Assembly: GCF_021601625.1 (NCBI RefSeq)
Contig: NZ_BQHR01000009.1
Span: 186,001 to 250,000 of the forward strand
Length of the DNA stretch: 64,000 nucleotides
Source of the DNA: Pseudomonas paraglycinae
GTDB lineage: Bacteria > Pseudomonadota > Gammaproteobacteria > Pseudomonadales > Pseudomonadaceae
Direction: 5' to 3'
Shown here one piece after another: positions 50,967 to 59,519 of this stretch. Within the stretch, counting starts at the first letter, position 1, and each line of letters starts with the position of its first letter. A program made the translations under genes and the position numbers. The notes under the pieces are model-generated. The model did no database searches. It was not told where the DNA came from and worked only from the letters and a program-made list of their open reading frames with translations.

Positions 50967-52547
50967 ATGACTCAGATTCTCGGTCACAACTACATCGGTG
51001 GTCGTCGCAGTGCGGCGGGCAACGTCAAGCTGCAGAGCGTGGACGCCACCACGGGCGAAGCACTGCCCCACGATTTCATTCAGGCCACGGAAGCGGAAGT
51101 AGACGCCGCCGCCAAAGCCGCTGCGGCGGCGTATCCGGCGTATCGCAGCCTCAGCGCCGAACGCCGCGCGCAGTTTCTCGATGCGATTGCCGATGAACTG
51201 GACGCGCTGGGCGATGATTTCGTCGCCGTGGTCTGTCGCGAAACCGCACTGCCGGCCGGGCGGATTCAAGGTGAAAGAGGGCGCACCAGCGGCCAGATGC
51301 GCTTGTTCGCCAAAGTCCTGCGACGCGGTGATTTCTACGGTGCGCGGATCGATTTGCCGTTGCCGGATCGTCAGCCGCTGCCACGTCCGGATCTGCGCCA
51401 ATACCGCATCGGCCTCGGCCCAGTGGCGGTGTTCGGTGCAAGCAATTTTCCGCTGGCATTCTCCACCGCTGGCGGCGATACCGCGTCGGCGCTGGCGGCC
51501 GGTTGCCCGGTGGTGTTCAAGGCCCACAGCGGCCACATGGCCACCGCTGAGCTGGTCGCCGATGCGCTGATCCGTGCAGCAGAAAAAACCGCGATGCCGG
51601 CCGGTGTGTACAACATGATCTACGGTGGTGGCGTCGGTGAATGGCTGGTCAAACATCCGGCCATTCAGGCGGTAGGTTTCACCGGTTCGCTGCGGGGCGG
51701 ACGGGCGCTGTGTGACATGGCTGCCGCGCGGCCTCAGCCGATCCCGGTGTTCGCCGAGATGTCGAGCATCAACCCGGTGATTGTGTTGCCTCAGGCGCTG
51801 GCCGTGCGTTCGGAAACGGTCGCTCGCGATCTGACAGCGTCGGTGGTGCAGGGCTGCGGTCAGTTCTGTACCAATCCGGGCCTGGTGATCGGCATCCGTT
51901 CGCCACAGTTCACCGCATTCGTTGAGCAAGTCGCGGCGCTGATCGGTGATCAACCGGCGCAAACCATGCTCAATGCCGGGACCCTCGGCAGCTACGGCAA
52001 GGGCGTGGAAAAACTTTTGGTGCACGCTGGCATCGAGCATCTGGCGGGCAATCCGCAACAGGGCAATCAGGCGCAGCCGCAGTTGTTCAAAGCGGATGTT
52101 CGCCTGCTGATCGATGGCGATGAAGTGCTGCAGGAAGAGGTGTTCGGCCCGACCACAGTGATTGTCGAAGTGGCCGATCAGGCGCAGTTGAGCGCGGCGT
52201 TGAATGGCCTGCACGGGCAACTGACGGCGACCATCATCGGCGAGCAGACGGATTTCGAGCGCTTCCCGGAGCTGACGCCGTTGCTGGAACAGAAGGTCGG
52301 GCGGATCCTGCTCAATGGTTATCCGACCGGTGTCGAAGTCTGTGATTCGATGGTTCACGGCGGTCCGTATCCGGCGACGTCCGATGCTCGAGGTACCTCG
52401 GTGGGGACGCTGGCGATCGATCGATTCCTGCGTCCGGTGTGCTTCCAGAATTACCCCGACAGCCTGCTGCCGGAACCGCTGAAAAACGCCAACCCGCTGC
52501 GTATTCAGCGGCTGGTCGACGGCAAGCCATCGCGCGAAGCCCTCTAA
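50967..52547 (+). CDS. 2-Ketoglutarate semialdehyde (2,5-dioxovalerate) dehydrogenase
   Basis: A 526-residue NADP-type ALDH of the KGSADH type III group. Features: FGASNFPLAFSTAGGDTASA (about residues 156-175), catalytic Glu in PVFAEMSSINPV, Cys in GCGQFCTNPGLV (about 301), and the C-terminal TLAIDRFLRPVCFQNYP. It completes the route to 2-ketoglutarate. GGAG precedes ATG 50967. Confidence 0.9.
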   Translation: MTQILGHNYIGGRRSAAGNVKLQSVDATTGEALPHDFIQATEAEVDAAAKAAAAAYPAYRSLSAERRAQFLDAIADELDALGDDFVAVVCRETALPAGRIQGERGRTSGQMRLFAKVLRRGDFYGARIDLPLPDRQPLPRPDLRQYRIGLGPVAVFGASNFPLAFSTAGGDTASALAAGCPVVFKAHSGHMATAELVADALIRAAEKTAMPAGVYNMIYGGGVGEWLVKHPAIQAVGFTGSLRGGRALCDMAAARPQPIPVFAEMSSINPVIVLPQALAVRSETVARDLTASVVQGCGQFCTNPGLVIGIRSPQFTAFVEQVAALIGDQPAQTMLNAGTLGSYGKGVEKLLVHAGIEHLAGNPQQGNQAQPQLFKADVRLLIDGDEVLQEEVFGPTTVIVEVADQAQLSAALNGLHGQLTATIIGEQTDFERFPELTPLLEQKVGRILLNGYPTGVEVCDSMVHGGPYPATSDARGTSVGTLAIDRFLRPVCFQNYPDSLLPEPLKNANPLRIQRLVDGKPSREAL

Positions 52548-52559
52548 GCCCCATGCCAT

Positions 52560-52697
52560 GATCGTTCCCACGCTGCGTTTCGTTGATCGTTCCCACGCTC
52601 CGCGTGGGAATGCAGCCCGGGACGCTCTGCGTCCCATTCGAGAGCTGGAACGCGGAGCGTCCCTTGAGGCATTCCCACGCAGAGCGTGGGAACGATC
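52560..52697. repeat. REP-like element, copy 3 with extra half-unit
   Basis: A truncated GATCGTTCCCACGCTGCG unit at 52560 is followed by a complete doublet from 52585 to 52697. Confidence 0.85.
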
Positions 52698-52743
52698 AAG
52701 AGCGGGGCTTTGAGCTATCATTGGCCCTTTCCCCCTGAAAGAC

Positions 52744-53061
52744 ATGATTGCCATGACTGCCGTAACCGACACCCTTCTCAACGCCCTCGAACACTGCGGT
52801 ATGGTCGAAATCGACGGCCTGCACGCTTTCGAATTCGCCCTCGACGAAGACGACAACCTGCACATCGAATGCATCGATGGCCGTACCGCCAAGCACTGGG
52901 AATTCACCCCGGCTCAGGTGGCGGCGGCGACGTTTGATGAAGACCTGCAGAGCTGGTTGATCGTCGGTTTTTCCAGCGACACCAAAACCGTTGGCGAACA
53001 CCGTCTGGTGTGCCTCGGTGACGTACTGAGCAGTGCCGACGACGAGGATGAAACTGAATGA
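52744..53061 (+). CDS. Small acidic protein, DUF5629-like
   Basis: A 105-residue acidic protein with LHAFEFALDEDDNLHIECID and WEFTPAQVAAATFD, ending in a run of Asp/Glu. It looks like the Pseudomonas DUF5629 family; function unknown. The start could be ATG 52744 or ATG 52753. Its TGA overlaps the ATG of the lactonase gene (ATGA). Confidence 0.7.
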   Translation: MIAMTAVTDTLLNALEHCGMVEIDGLHAFEFALDEDDNLHIECIDGRTAKHWEFTPAQVAAATFDEDLQSWLIVGFSSDTKTVGEHRLVCLGDVLSSADDEDETE

Positions 53062-54233
53062 ACATGCGTAAATTCTGGCCATTGCTGATGGCCGGCAGTG
53101 TCGGCGCGATGGGCCTTTCCAGTGCCTCGGCCGAGAGCTTCCAGTTTTTGGTGGGCTCCTACACCGCCGGCACCAGCGAAGGCATCTACCGGATGAACTT
53201 CAACAGCGCCACCGGCCAGATCGCCGCCAAACCGCTGCAAGTGATCAAGAGCGAAAACCCGTCGTGGCTGACCCTTTCGAAGGATCAGCACCGGGTGTTC
53301 GTGGTCAACGAAAACGGCCCGGGCCAGAAAGATCCGGTCGGCCGCGTCAGCAGTTATTCCATCGATCCGAAGACCCACGCCCTGACCCTGATCAATCAAG
53401 TGCAGAGCCTGGGCAACGAGCCGACCCATTCGAGCCTCAGCGGCGACGCCAGCCATCTGTTCGTCAGCAACTACTCGGTGGTTGAAGATCCGGGCGGCAC
53501 CCTTGCGGTATTGCCGGTGGGCAGCGACGGCAAGCTCAAACCGGTGGTGCAGATGAGCGCGCACCCGGCGAGCCGGGTCAATCCCGAGCGCCAAGCCTCG
53601 AACCACGTGCACTCGACGGTGTCCTCGCCGGACGGTCGTTACGTGTTCTCCAATGACCTGGGTGCGGACAAGGTCTTCATCTACCAATTCGACCCGAAAG
53701 CCAACCCGGAACTGCCGCTGACCCCGGCGAAAACCGCGTCGGTGCAACTGCCAGCCGGCAGCGGCCCGCGTCATCTGCTGTTCAGCGCTGACGGCAAACA
53801 TGCCTGGCTGACCATGGAAATGAGTGCTCAGGTCGCAGTGTTCGATTACAAGGACGGCGTCCTGACCCAGACGCAACTGGTCGATCTGGCTGCCGGCCAG
53901 CCGACGTCGGACAAAGCCGCCGCCGCGCTGCACGCGTCCGTCGACGGCAAATTCCTCTACGTCAGCAACCGTGGTACCGCCAATCAGCTGCTGGTGTTCG
54001 CCATCGACCCGGCCAGTGGCCAGCTCAAGGAACTGCAACGACGTTCGGTGGAAGGCGATCACCCGCGTGAGTTCAGCCTCGATCCAAGCGGCAAATTCCT
54101 GCTGATCGCCAACCAGAAGAGCAACCAGATTGTCGTGGTCGAGCGCGACGACAAGACCGGTTTGCTGGGCAAAACCGTGCAAAAACTGTCGATGGACGCC
54201 CCGAGCGATCTGAAGTTTCTCGTGCGTCAATAA
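53058..54233 (+). CDS. Exported lactonase (YbhE/Pgl-type seven-bladed propeller)
   Basis: A 391-residue protein with signal peptide (ASAESFQ) then FLVGSYTAGTSEGIYRM, the usual start of the lactonase family. Further markers: NENGPGQ, HVHSTVSSPDGRYVFSNDLG (about 180-199), GSGPRHLLFSADGKHAW and ASVDGKFLYVSNRG. A periplasmic location suggests sugar lactone hydrolysis feeding the adjacent sugar-acid pathway. Confidence 0.88.
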   Translation: MNMRKFWPLLMAGSVGAMGLSSASAESFQFLVGSYTAGTSEGIYRMNFNSATGQIAAKPLQVIKSENPSWLTLSKDQHRVFVVNENGPGQKDPVGRVSSYSIDPKTHALTLINQVQSLGNEPTHSSLSGDASHLFVSNYSVVEDPGGTLAVLPVGSDGKLKPVVQMSAHPASRVNPERQASNHVHSTVSSPDGRYVFSNDLGADKVFIYQFDPKANPELPLTPAKTASVQLPAGSGPRHLLFSADGKHAWLTMEMSAQVAVFDYKDGVLTQTQLVDLAAGQPTSDKAAAALHASVDGKFLYVSNRGTANQLLVFAIDPASGQLKELQRRSVEGDHPREFSLDPSGKFLLIANQKSNQIVVVERDDKTGLLGKTVQKLSMDAPSDLKFLVRQ

Positions 54234-54238
54234 GCCGC

Positions 54239-54259
54239 AGGCCCCGGTTTGCGGGGCCT
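54239..54259 (+). terminator. GC-rich hairpin after lactonase
   Basis: AGGCCCC pairs with GGGGCCT around GGTTTGC. There is no T run, so it is a weak terminator at best. Confidence 0.4.
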
Positions 54260-54389
54260 GAAGCTATGTATTAATCCTGCTGATAACAGGTAATGTTGCA
54301 AAGCATTTCAAGCGATAGACCCTCGAGCGTTAAGTTTGCTTCACGGCCCAACCGGGCAAGCAAGCCAACTGAACACGAGGGTTACCACC

Positions 54390-54569
54390 ATGAACTTCAA
54401 TCTCTTCTCGATCATCGCCGCTTCCGCCATCTCCGCCACCGTGGCTCTGCCAGCCAGTGCCAACGTTGAAATCAGCGACAAAAAATCCCACACCCAGAGC
54501 TACACCCAGAAATACCTGCAACAAAGCGCCAACTTCTACGCCGCGCTGGATCACAAAGCTCAACACTGA
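54390..54569 (+). CDS. Small exported peptide (59 aa)
   Basis: GAGGG precedes ATG 54390. The product has a signal peptide (FSIIAASAISATVALPASA) and a mature part of about 35 residues, NVEISDKKSHTQSYTQKYLQ then QSANFYAALD, rich in Gln, Ser and Tyr. No family is recognised. Signal peptide plus ribosome site support coding. Confidence 0.6.
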   Translation: MNFNLFSIIAASAISATVALPASANVEISDKKSHTQSYTQKYLQQSANFYAALDHKAQH

Positions 54570-54590
54570 AATTTCCGTCACACCCTGGAA

Positions 54591-54666
54591 CTGCCCAAGA
54601 CTGCGATCCTTTGATCTTGTTTCTCAAAAAGCAAAATCAAAAGATCGCAGCCTTGGGCAGTTTTTT
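54591..54666. terminator. Long hairpin repeat with T run
   Basis: CTGCCCAAG (54591-54599) pairs with CTTGGGCAG (54652-54660), with further pairing GACTGCGATC / GATCGCAG inside, then TTTTTT. A common Pseudomonas intergenic hairpin; it can end the small peptide transcript. Confidence 0.7.
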
Positions 54667-54824
54667 GCCTGCGCAACGACCGACGACAGCTATTTTCAAA
54701 CAGCGAGATAGACCGGCTAAATAATCAACGAAGCTGATGGTTACTATGGAAAACCCTGAGTGGTTACCCCGGCTTTTTTGATCGATTCTGTGGACCTCGA
54801 AACATTGTCCACGGAGCACACATC

Positions 54825-55037
54825 ATGGCCAGTTCAATCATCACTTCCGCTAAACGCGGCGCCTACGTGGCCATCGGTCTGTACCTGGTCATGGTGCTGT
54901 TTGTCAGTCTGGCGTCGCAGTCGCAACACAGCTTCGAAGCACCAATCGACGTCGCCCATCCCGGCATCCAGTTCGAACTCCGCTCGCAAAACGCGACGGT
55001 GGATTCAGCTGAACTCGCGGGAGTCGGCGGAGCATGA
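54825..55037 (+). CDS. Small single-span membrane protein (70 aa)
   Basis: GGAG lies before ATG 54825. One hydrophobic helix (GAYVAIGLYLVMVLFVSLAS, about residues 12-31) is followed by a hydrophilic tail. Function unknown. It overlaps the next small gene by 4 bases (ATGA), so they form a coupled pair. Confidence 0.6.
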   Translation: MASSIITSAKRGAYVAIGLYLVMVLFVSLASQSQHSFEAPIDVAHPGIQFELRSQNATVDSAELAGVGGA

Positions 55038-55291
55038 AAGGCTACAGACTCTGGGTCATTGCCGGACTGGCGTTCATGACCAACGGCGCTTCGCTTTTGG
55101 GATTCGGTCAGGGCTCGGTCGGTGGACTGGCCCGGGCCATAGAGGCCAATCACAGCATCGCTCACAACATCGAACGGGCCAATGCGCTGGGGCTGCTGGC
55201 CGGCAATCCGCCAGTGAAAACCGCCAGCGGATTTCTTGGTCCGTTCGAAGTGGATTGCTCGGCCATCGGCATGTGTGAAGTGCTGGCGTAA
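55034..55291 (+). CDS. Small exported or membrane-anchored protein (85 aa)
   Basis: Starts inside the end of the preceding gene. An N-terminal hydrophobic stretch (LWVIAGLAFMTNGASLLGF) may be a signal anchor; then GGLARAIEANHSIAHNIERA and a Cys pair in VDCSAIGMCEV. No family recognised. The pair looks like a conserved two-gene unit. Confidence 0.6.
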   Translation: MKGYRLWVIAGLAFMTNGASLLGFGQGSVGGLARAIEANHSIAHNIERANALGLLAGNPPVKTASGFLGPFEVDCSAIGMCEVLA

Positions 55292-55296
55292 CGTGC

Positions 55297-55881
55297 CTAC
55301 TTTTTCATGATGCCGGTGAACAGCTCCGATTCCAGAAACCGCTGCAACCAGGCCTGCAACCGCACGTAAGGCGTCTGTGCAAACCAGTCACGATCAACGT
55401 GAGCAAACTGGCGAACGAACGGCAACAGCGCGATATCGGCCAGGCTCGGATGCGCGGTCAACAAGTAATCGCGACCCTCGAGCAGCTCATCGAGCCGCTG
55501 CAAGAACAACGCACCTTCCGCGCGATAAACCTCCATCGGCTGTTCCGGATAACGCTCGGCGTACTTGTAGCGATTCAAGTGAATCTTGAACACTTGATCG
55601 TTGGCTTCAATCAACTCGGCGATCCTTGAATCGCCCCCCAGCAACCACTCATCCGGATCGTTCTGCGCCAGCGCCCAGCGCATGATCTCCAGACTTTCAT
55701 CGATCACCTGACCGTCCGCATCCAGCACCGGCACCGTGCCCTTGGGCGAGATCGCCAGCATCTGGGCCGGTTTGGCTTTCAGGCTGACTTCAACGATCTC
55801 AATCGGCACACCCGAATAACGCAGGGCCATCCGCGCCCGCATCGCGTACGGGCAGCGGCGGAAGGAATACAGCGTGTTCAT
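55297..55881 (-). CDS. Glutathione S-transferase
   Basis: A 194-residue GST. The thioredoxin-fold N-terminus has RRCPYAMRARMAL (residues 8-20, catalytic Cys) and KGTVPVLDADGQVIDESLEI for glutathione binding; the C-terminal helical domain includes HPSLADIALLPFVRQFAHVD. Its start overlaps the sbcC stop by 4 bases, so it is translated from the sbcDC operon. Confidence 0.88.
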   Translation of the reverse strand: MNTLYSFRRCPYAMRARMALRYSGVPIEIVEVSLKAKPAQMLAISPKGTVPVLDADGQVIDESLEIMRWALAQNDPDEWLLGGDSRIAELIEANDQVFKIHLNRYKYAERYPEQPMEVYRAEGALFLQRLDELLEGRDYLLTAHPSLADIALLPFVRQFAHVDRDWFAQTPYVRLQAWLQRFLESELFTGIMKK

Positions 55882-58800
55882 TTCACCTCCAGTGTGCTCA
55901 AACCGTTGCCCTGGCGCTGTACCTGAATCTGCACCGGAATCCGCTCGTGCATTTCCTGCACGTGGGAAATCACCGCGACCTTGCGGCCTTGCGCCTGCAA
56001 GCCGTCGAGGGCGTCCATGGCCAGTTGCAGGGATTCCGGATCTAGGCTGCCGAAACCTTCGTCGATGAACAGTGATTCGATCTTCAACGTGCTCGACGCC
56101 ATCGAGGCCAGGCCCAGCGCGAGGGCCAGCGACACCAGGAAGGTTTCGCCACCGGACAGCGAATGCACCGAGCGCAGTTCGTCGCCCATTTCGGTGTCCA
56201 TCACCAGCAGGCCGAGCATGCTGCCGCCACGCTTGAGGCGATAGCGCTTGACCAGTTGCCGCAGCTGCACGTTGGCGTGATGCACCAGTAGGTCAAGGTT
56301 GTAGGCCTGGGCGATCTTGCGGAAGGTGTCGCCGGTGGCCGAGCCGATCAGCGCATTGAGCCGCGCCCAGCGCTGATACTCGGCATAGGCGTCGGCGATC
56401 TGCTGCGCGAGCGCCTGATTGGCATTCTGGCGCCGCTGGTCTTCGGCCTGCTCGGCGCGCAGTTCGGCGCATTGCTGTTCGCTGGCCGTGCACTGGTTTT
56501 GCAGGTCGGCGAGGGCGCTGGCGAGTTGTTCGGCATCCAGATTGCCGTTGTGTTGGGACTGATGATCGAGCAGGCGCTGATCGCGTTCCTGCAACAACAC
56601 CTTGGCCTGTTCAACGGCTTTTTCGTTGCGCTGCAAGCGCTGGCGCAGTTCATCGACTTGCGCGTCATCGACCCGCAGCAAGTCTTCGAGGCCACCGTCA
56701 TCCAGCTCCGGATGGCGGGCGCGCCAGTCGGCAATTTTGCCGGCCAGATCGCGGTCTTCGGTTTCCAGCGCTTGCAGACGTTCCTGCTGCGCTTTCAGTT
56801 CGGCGGCGATTTGCACGAGCTGCGTACGCGCGTCCTGCAGCGCCTGAGTCGTCGTGGATTCGGCGTTGCGCGCCTGTTCCACCGCCTGTTCCAGTTGCTG
56901 CTGCCAATGCTCGGCGCAGGTGTGATCACCCAGCAATTGCGCAAGCTTCTCTTGGCTGGCCTGTTGTTGCCCTGTCAGCGTGTTGAGCTGCTGCTCAGCG
57001 TTTTGCAGCTGCTGCACACGGCCCTGTTGGCGGTCCTGTTCTTTCTCAAGCGTCTGCTGGCGTTGTTGCTGTTCGGCCAGCTCTTCCTTCTGTTGATCGA
57101 CTTGCGCCAGACGTTCGGCAATCTGCCGGTCAAGCTGCATGAAGGTCGCGGCCGGTTCGGCGCGCAAGGCGTCGAGGGTGTCGCTCGGCAGCAGTGTGGC
57201 GAAGGCCGCCAGTTCTTCGTCCAGGCGTTGGCGATCAGCACTCAGCTCGCGCTGCTGATTGCTCAGGTGCTGCGACGCTTGGTGGTGTGCGGTTTCGGCC
57301 TGACGCAATTGCTGGGTCAGACGCGCCGCATCCTGTTGCAACGTGAGCAGGGCGGTCTGGCGCTGTTCGTCCTGGGTGATGCTCTGGTTCAGTTGATCGT
57401 TCTGGCGAGTCAGCCACGCGGCGCGCTTGTCACTGTCCTGATTCAGCAACGACGCAGCCAGCGGATGCGCCTCGATGCTCGGCGTCAGCGATTGTTGCTG
57501 AGCAGCCAGTTGTTCCTGCTGTTGCAGCAACTCTTTCTGTTGGGCAATCACGCCACCGACGCTGGCGCGCAGCTCGGTGAGTTTTTCCTTCAGTTGATCG
57601 ACGGCTTGCTGCGCGCTGGCCTGCTCGCTTTCGTCGTGACGGCCGAGGCTTTGCAACAGGGCTTCCGGCTGGTGATACGGATGTTCGTTGCTGCCGCAGA
57701 CCGGGCACGGCTGGTCGTCCTGCAACTGCGCGCGCAGCTCTTCGACACTGGCACTGCGGGCCAGACGCTGACGTTCGAGCAATTCACGGGTGACGTTGAG
57801 GGTCTGTTCGGCGACAGTCAGCTCGGACTTGGTTTTCACCCCGTCCTGGGTCAGGCGCTCGCGCTCCTGTTGCGCATCGAGCTGACGCTGTTGCAGTTCG
57901 GCACTGCGTTTGTCCAGCTCCTGCTGACTGGCCCACAGGCGCGTCAGGTCTTCAATGGCGCGCAGCTGCTTGCGGTTGTCCTGCAACAGAGTGCCGAGGA
58001 TGCCGATCTGTTCGGCGACCGCGTCCGGTTCGGCACCAGCCTCCTTGAACAATACTTCCAGCTGTTGCTTCTGCGTGGCGAGCGCTTCGCTGGCGCGAGT
58101 GGCGTTTTCTTCGAGAGAGGCCAGTTCACCTTGGCCCTTGTTCAACCGATTGCCGATCAGCATCAGTTGCTGCAAGCGGTCGCGATAGGCATTCCACGCT
58201 TCGCTCAATGGTGCCAAGTGAGCGCTTTGCTCAAGATCAGCGGCAATGCGCTGCAAGCGTTCGGCGACCTGTTTTTGCTGATCGAGCAGGGACTGGATCG
58301 TGCTTTGGCCCTGAGTGCAGGCTTGCTCTGCGGCGTGCTTCGTTTCGGTGCCGGACGCAACGTCCTTGGCAAGGCGGGCGAGGGTGCTTTGCTCCTCGAA
58401 AGCCTGGCGCAACAGCGGCGCGCTTTCGCTCAGCTGCGTTTGCGCCTGGGTCAGGGCGATCTGCGCTGCGGCGAGATCCTGTTCCAGTCGCGTCTGGCGC
58501 TCGGTCAGCTCGCTATGTTGCTGGGTATGCGCGTGGATCTGTGCAGCGAGTGGCGTCAGCTGGGTATCAAGTTCGGTTTTGCGGGCGAACTGGTGCCGTT
58601 GCGGGGCAAGTTGTTCGAGGCGGGTGAGCTTCAGACGCTCACCGGCCAGCGACTCCCTTTCGTGCTCGGCGCTGCGCAGTTGTTCGGCGGCGGCCTGTTG
58701 CGAGTCTTGCAGCCGCAGCAGTTCCTTGAGCCAGTCGTGCTGCTGCTCGATTTGTTTGAGCTGCGCCTGCTGCAACTTGAGTTGTTGCTGGGCGGCATTG

Positions 58801-59519
58801 AAGCGCTCGTCGAGTTCTGCGCGAGCCTCGGGGGCCAGCGGGGTCACGCCGGTAGCCTGATCCTGCAACTGCTTGTGGGCTTCGCGGGCCTCCTTGGTCT
58901 TGTCGAATGCGCGGCGGCCGAGGCGGGTGTAGAGCGCGGTATCGGTGAGTTTTTCCAGCAGTTCGCTGCGGTCGTTGTCGTCGGCCTTGAGGAACGCACT
59001 GAATTCGCTCTGGGCCAGCAGCACGGCGCGGGTGAATTGTTCGAAGTTCAGGCCCAGCGCGGCTTCAAGCTGAGTCTTGTACTCGCCTTTCTGGCTGGCG
59101 AGCAGTTGATCCTGATCGATGTCGCGCAGGCTCTGACGGCTGGCCTGCAACTTGCCGCCGGCCTTTTCCCGAGCGCGGTTGGCTTCCCAGCGCGCGCGAT
59201 AGCGACGGCCATCGACGCCGACAAAATCTACTTCGGCAAAGCCTTCACCCGTGCCGCGACGCAGCAGGGTGCGCGGGTCGCCGGTGGCGATTTCGCCGTC
59301 GGCGTCCGGCACTTTGGCGTCACGCCCGGTGTTGTTCAGACGCGGCACGGCGCCGAACAGCGCCAGACACAGCGCATCGAGCAAGGTACTTTTGCCGGCG
59401 CCGGTCGGGCCGGTGATCGCAAACAGTCCGGCGCTGGCCAGCGGTTCGGCGGTGAAGTCGATCTCGAACGGGCCGGCCAGCGAAGCGAGGTTCTTCAAAC
59501 GAATGGCGAGAATCTTCAT
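55878..59519 (-). CDS. sbcC: Exonuclease subunit SbcC
   Basis: A 1213-residue SMC-like ATPase. Walker A GPTGAGKS is at residues 37-44, followed by a long coiled coil rich in Gln, Glu and Leu. The zinc-hook CPVCGSNEHP is near the middle, and LSGGETFLVSLALALGLA with the Walker B region (SLFIDEGFGSLD) is at the C-terminus. With SbcD it cleaves DNA hairpins and palindromes and processes ends. Overlaps sbcD by 4 bases. Confidence 0.95.
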   Translation of the reverse strand: MKILAIRLKNLASLAGPFEIDFTAEPLASAGLFAITGPTGAGKSTLLDALCLALFGAVPRLNNTGRDAKVPDADGEIATGDPRTLLRRGTGEGFAEVDFVGVDGRRYRARWEANRAREKAGGKLQASRQSLRDIDQDQLLASQKGEYKTQLEAALGLNFEQFTRAVLLAQSEFSAFLKADDNDRSELLEKLTDTALYTRLGRRAFDKTKEAREAHKQLQDQATGVTPLAPEARAELDERFNAAQQQLKLQQAQLKQIEQQHDWLKELLRLQDSQQAAAEQLRSAEHERESLAGERLKLTRLEQLAPQRHQFARKTELDTQLTPLAAQIHAHTQQHSELTERQTRLEQDLAAAQIALTQAQTQLSESAPLLRQAFEEQSTLARLAKDVASGTETKHAAEQACTQGQSTIQSLLDQQKQVAERLQRIAADLEQSAHLAPLSEAWNAYRDRLQQLMLIGNRLNKGQGELASLEENATRASEALATQKQQLEVLFKEAGAEPDAVAEQIGILGTLLQDNRKQLRAIEDLTRLWASQQELDKRSAELQQRQLDAQQERERLTQDGVKTKSELTVAEQTLNVTRELLERQRLARSASVEELRAQLQDDQPCPVCGSNEHPYHQPEALLQSLGRHDESEQASAQQAVDQLKEKLTELRASVGGVIAQQKELLQQQEQLAAQQQSLTPSIEAHPLAASLLNQDSDKRAAWLTRQNDQLNQSITQDEQRQTALLTLQQDAARLTQQLRQAETAHHQASQHLSNQQRELSADRQRLDEELAAFATLLPSDTLDALRAEPAATFMQLDRQIAERLAQVDQQKEELAEQQQRQQTLEKEQDRQQGRVQQLQNAEQQLNTLTGQQQASQEKLAQLLGDHTCAEHWQQQLEQAVEQARNAESTTTQALQDARTQLVQIAAELKAQQERLQALETEDRDLAGKIADWRARHPELDDGGLEDLLRVDDAQVDELRQRLQRNEKAVEQAKVLLQERDQRLLDHQSQHNGNLDAEQLASALADLQNQCTASEQQCAELRAEQAEDQRRQNANQALAQQIADAYAEYQRWARLNALIGSATGDTFRKIAQAYNLDLLVHHANVQLRQLVKRYRLKRGGSMLGLLVMDTEMGDELRSVHSLSGGETFLVSLALALGLASMASSTLKIESLFIDEGFGSLDPESLQLAMDALDGLQAQGRKVAVISHVQEMHERIPVQIQVQRQGNGLSTLEVK

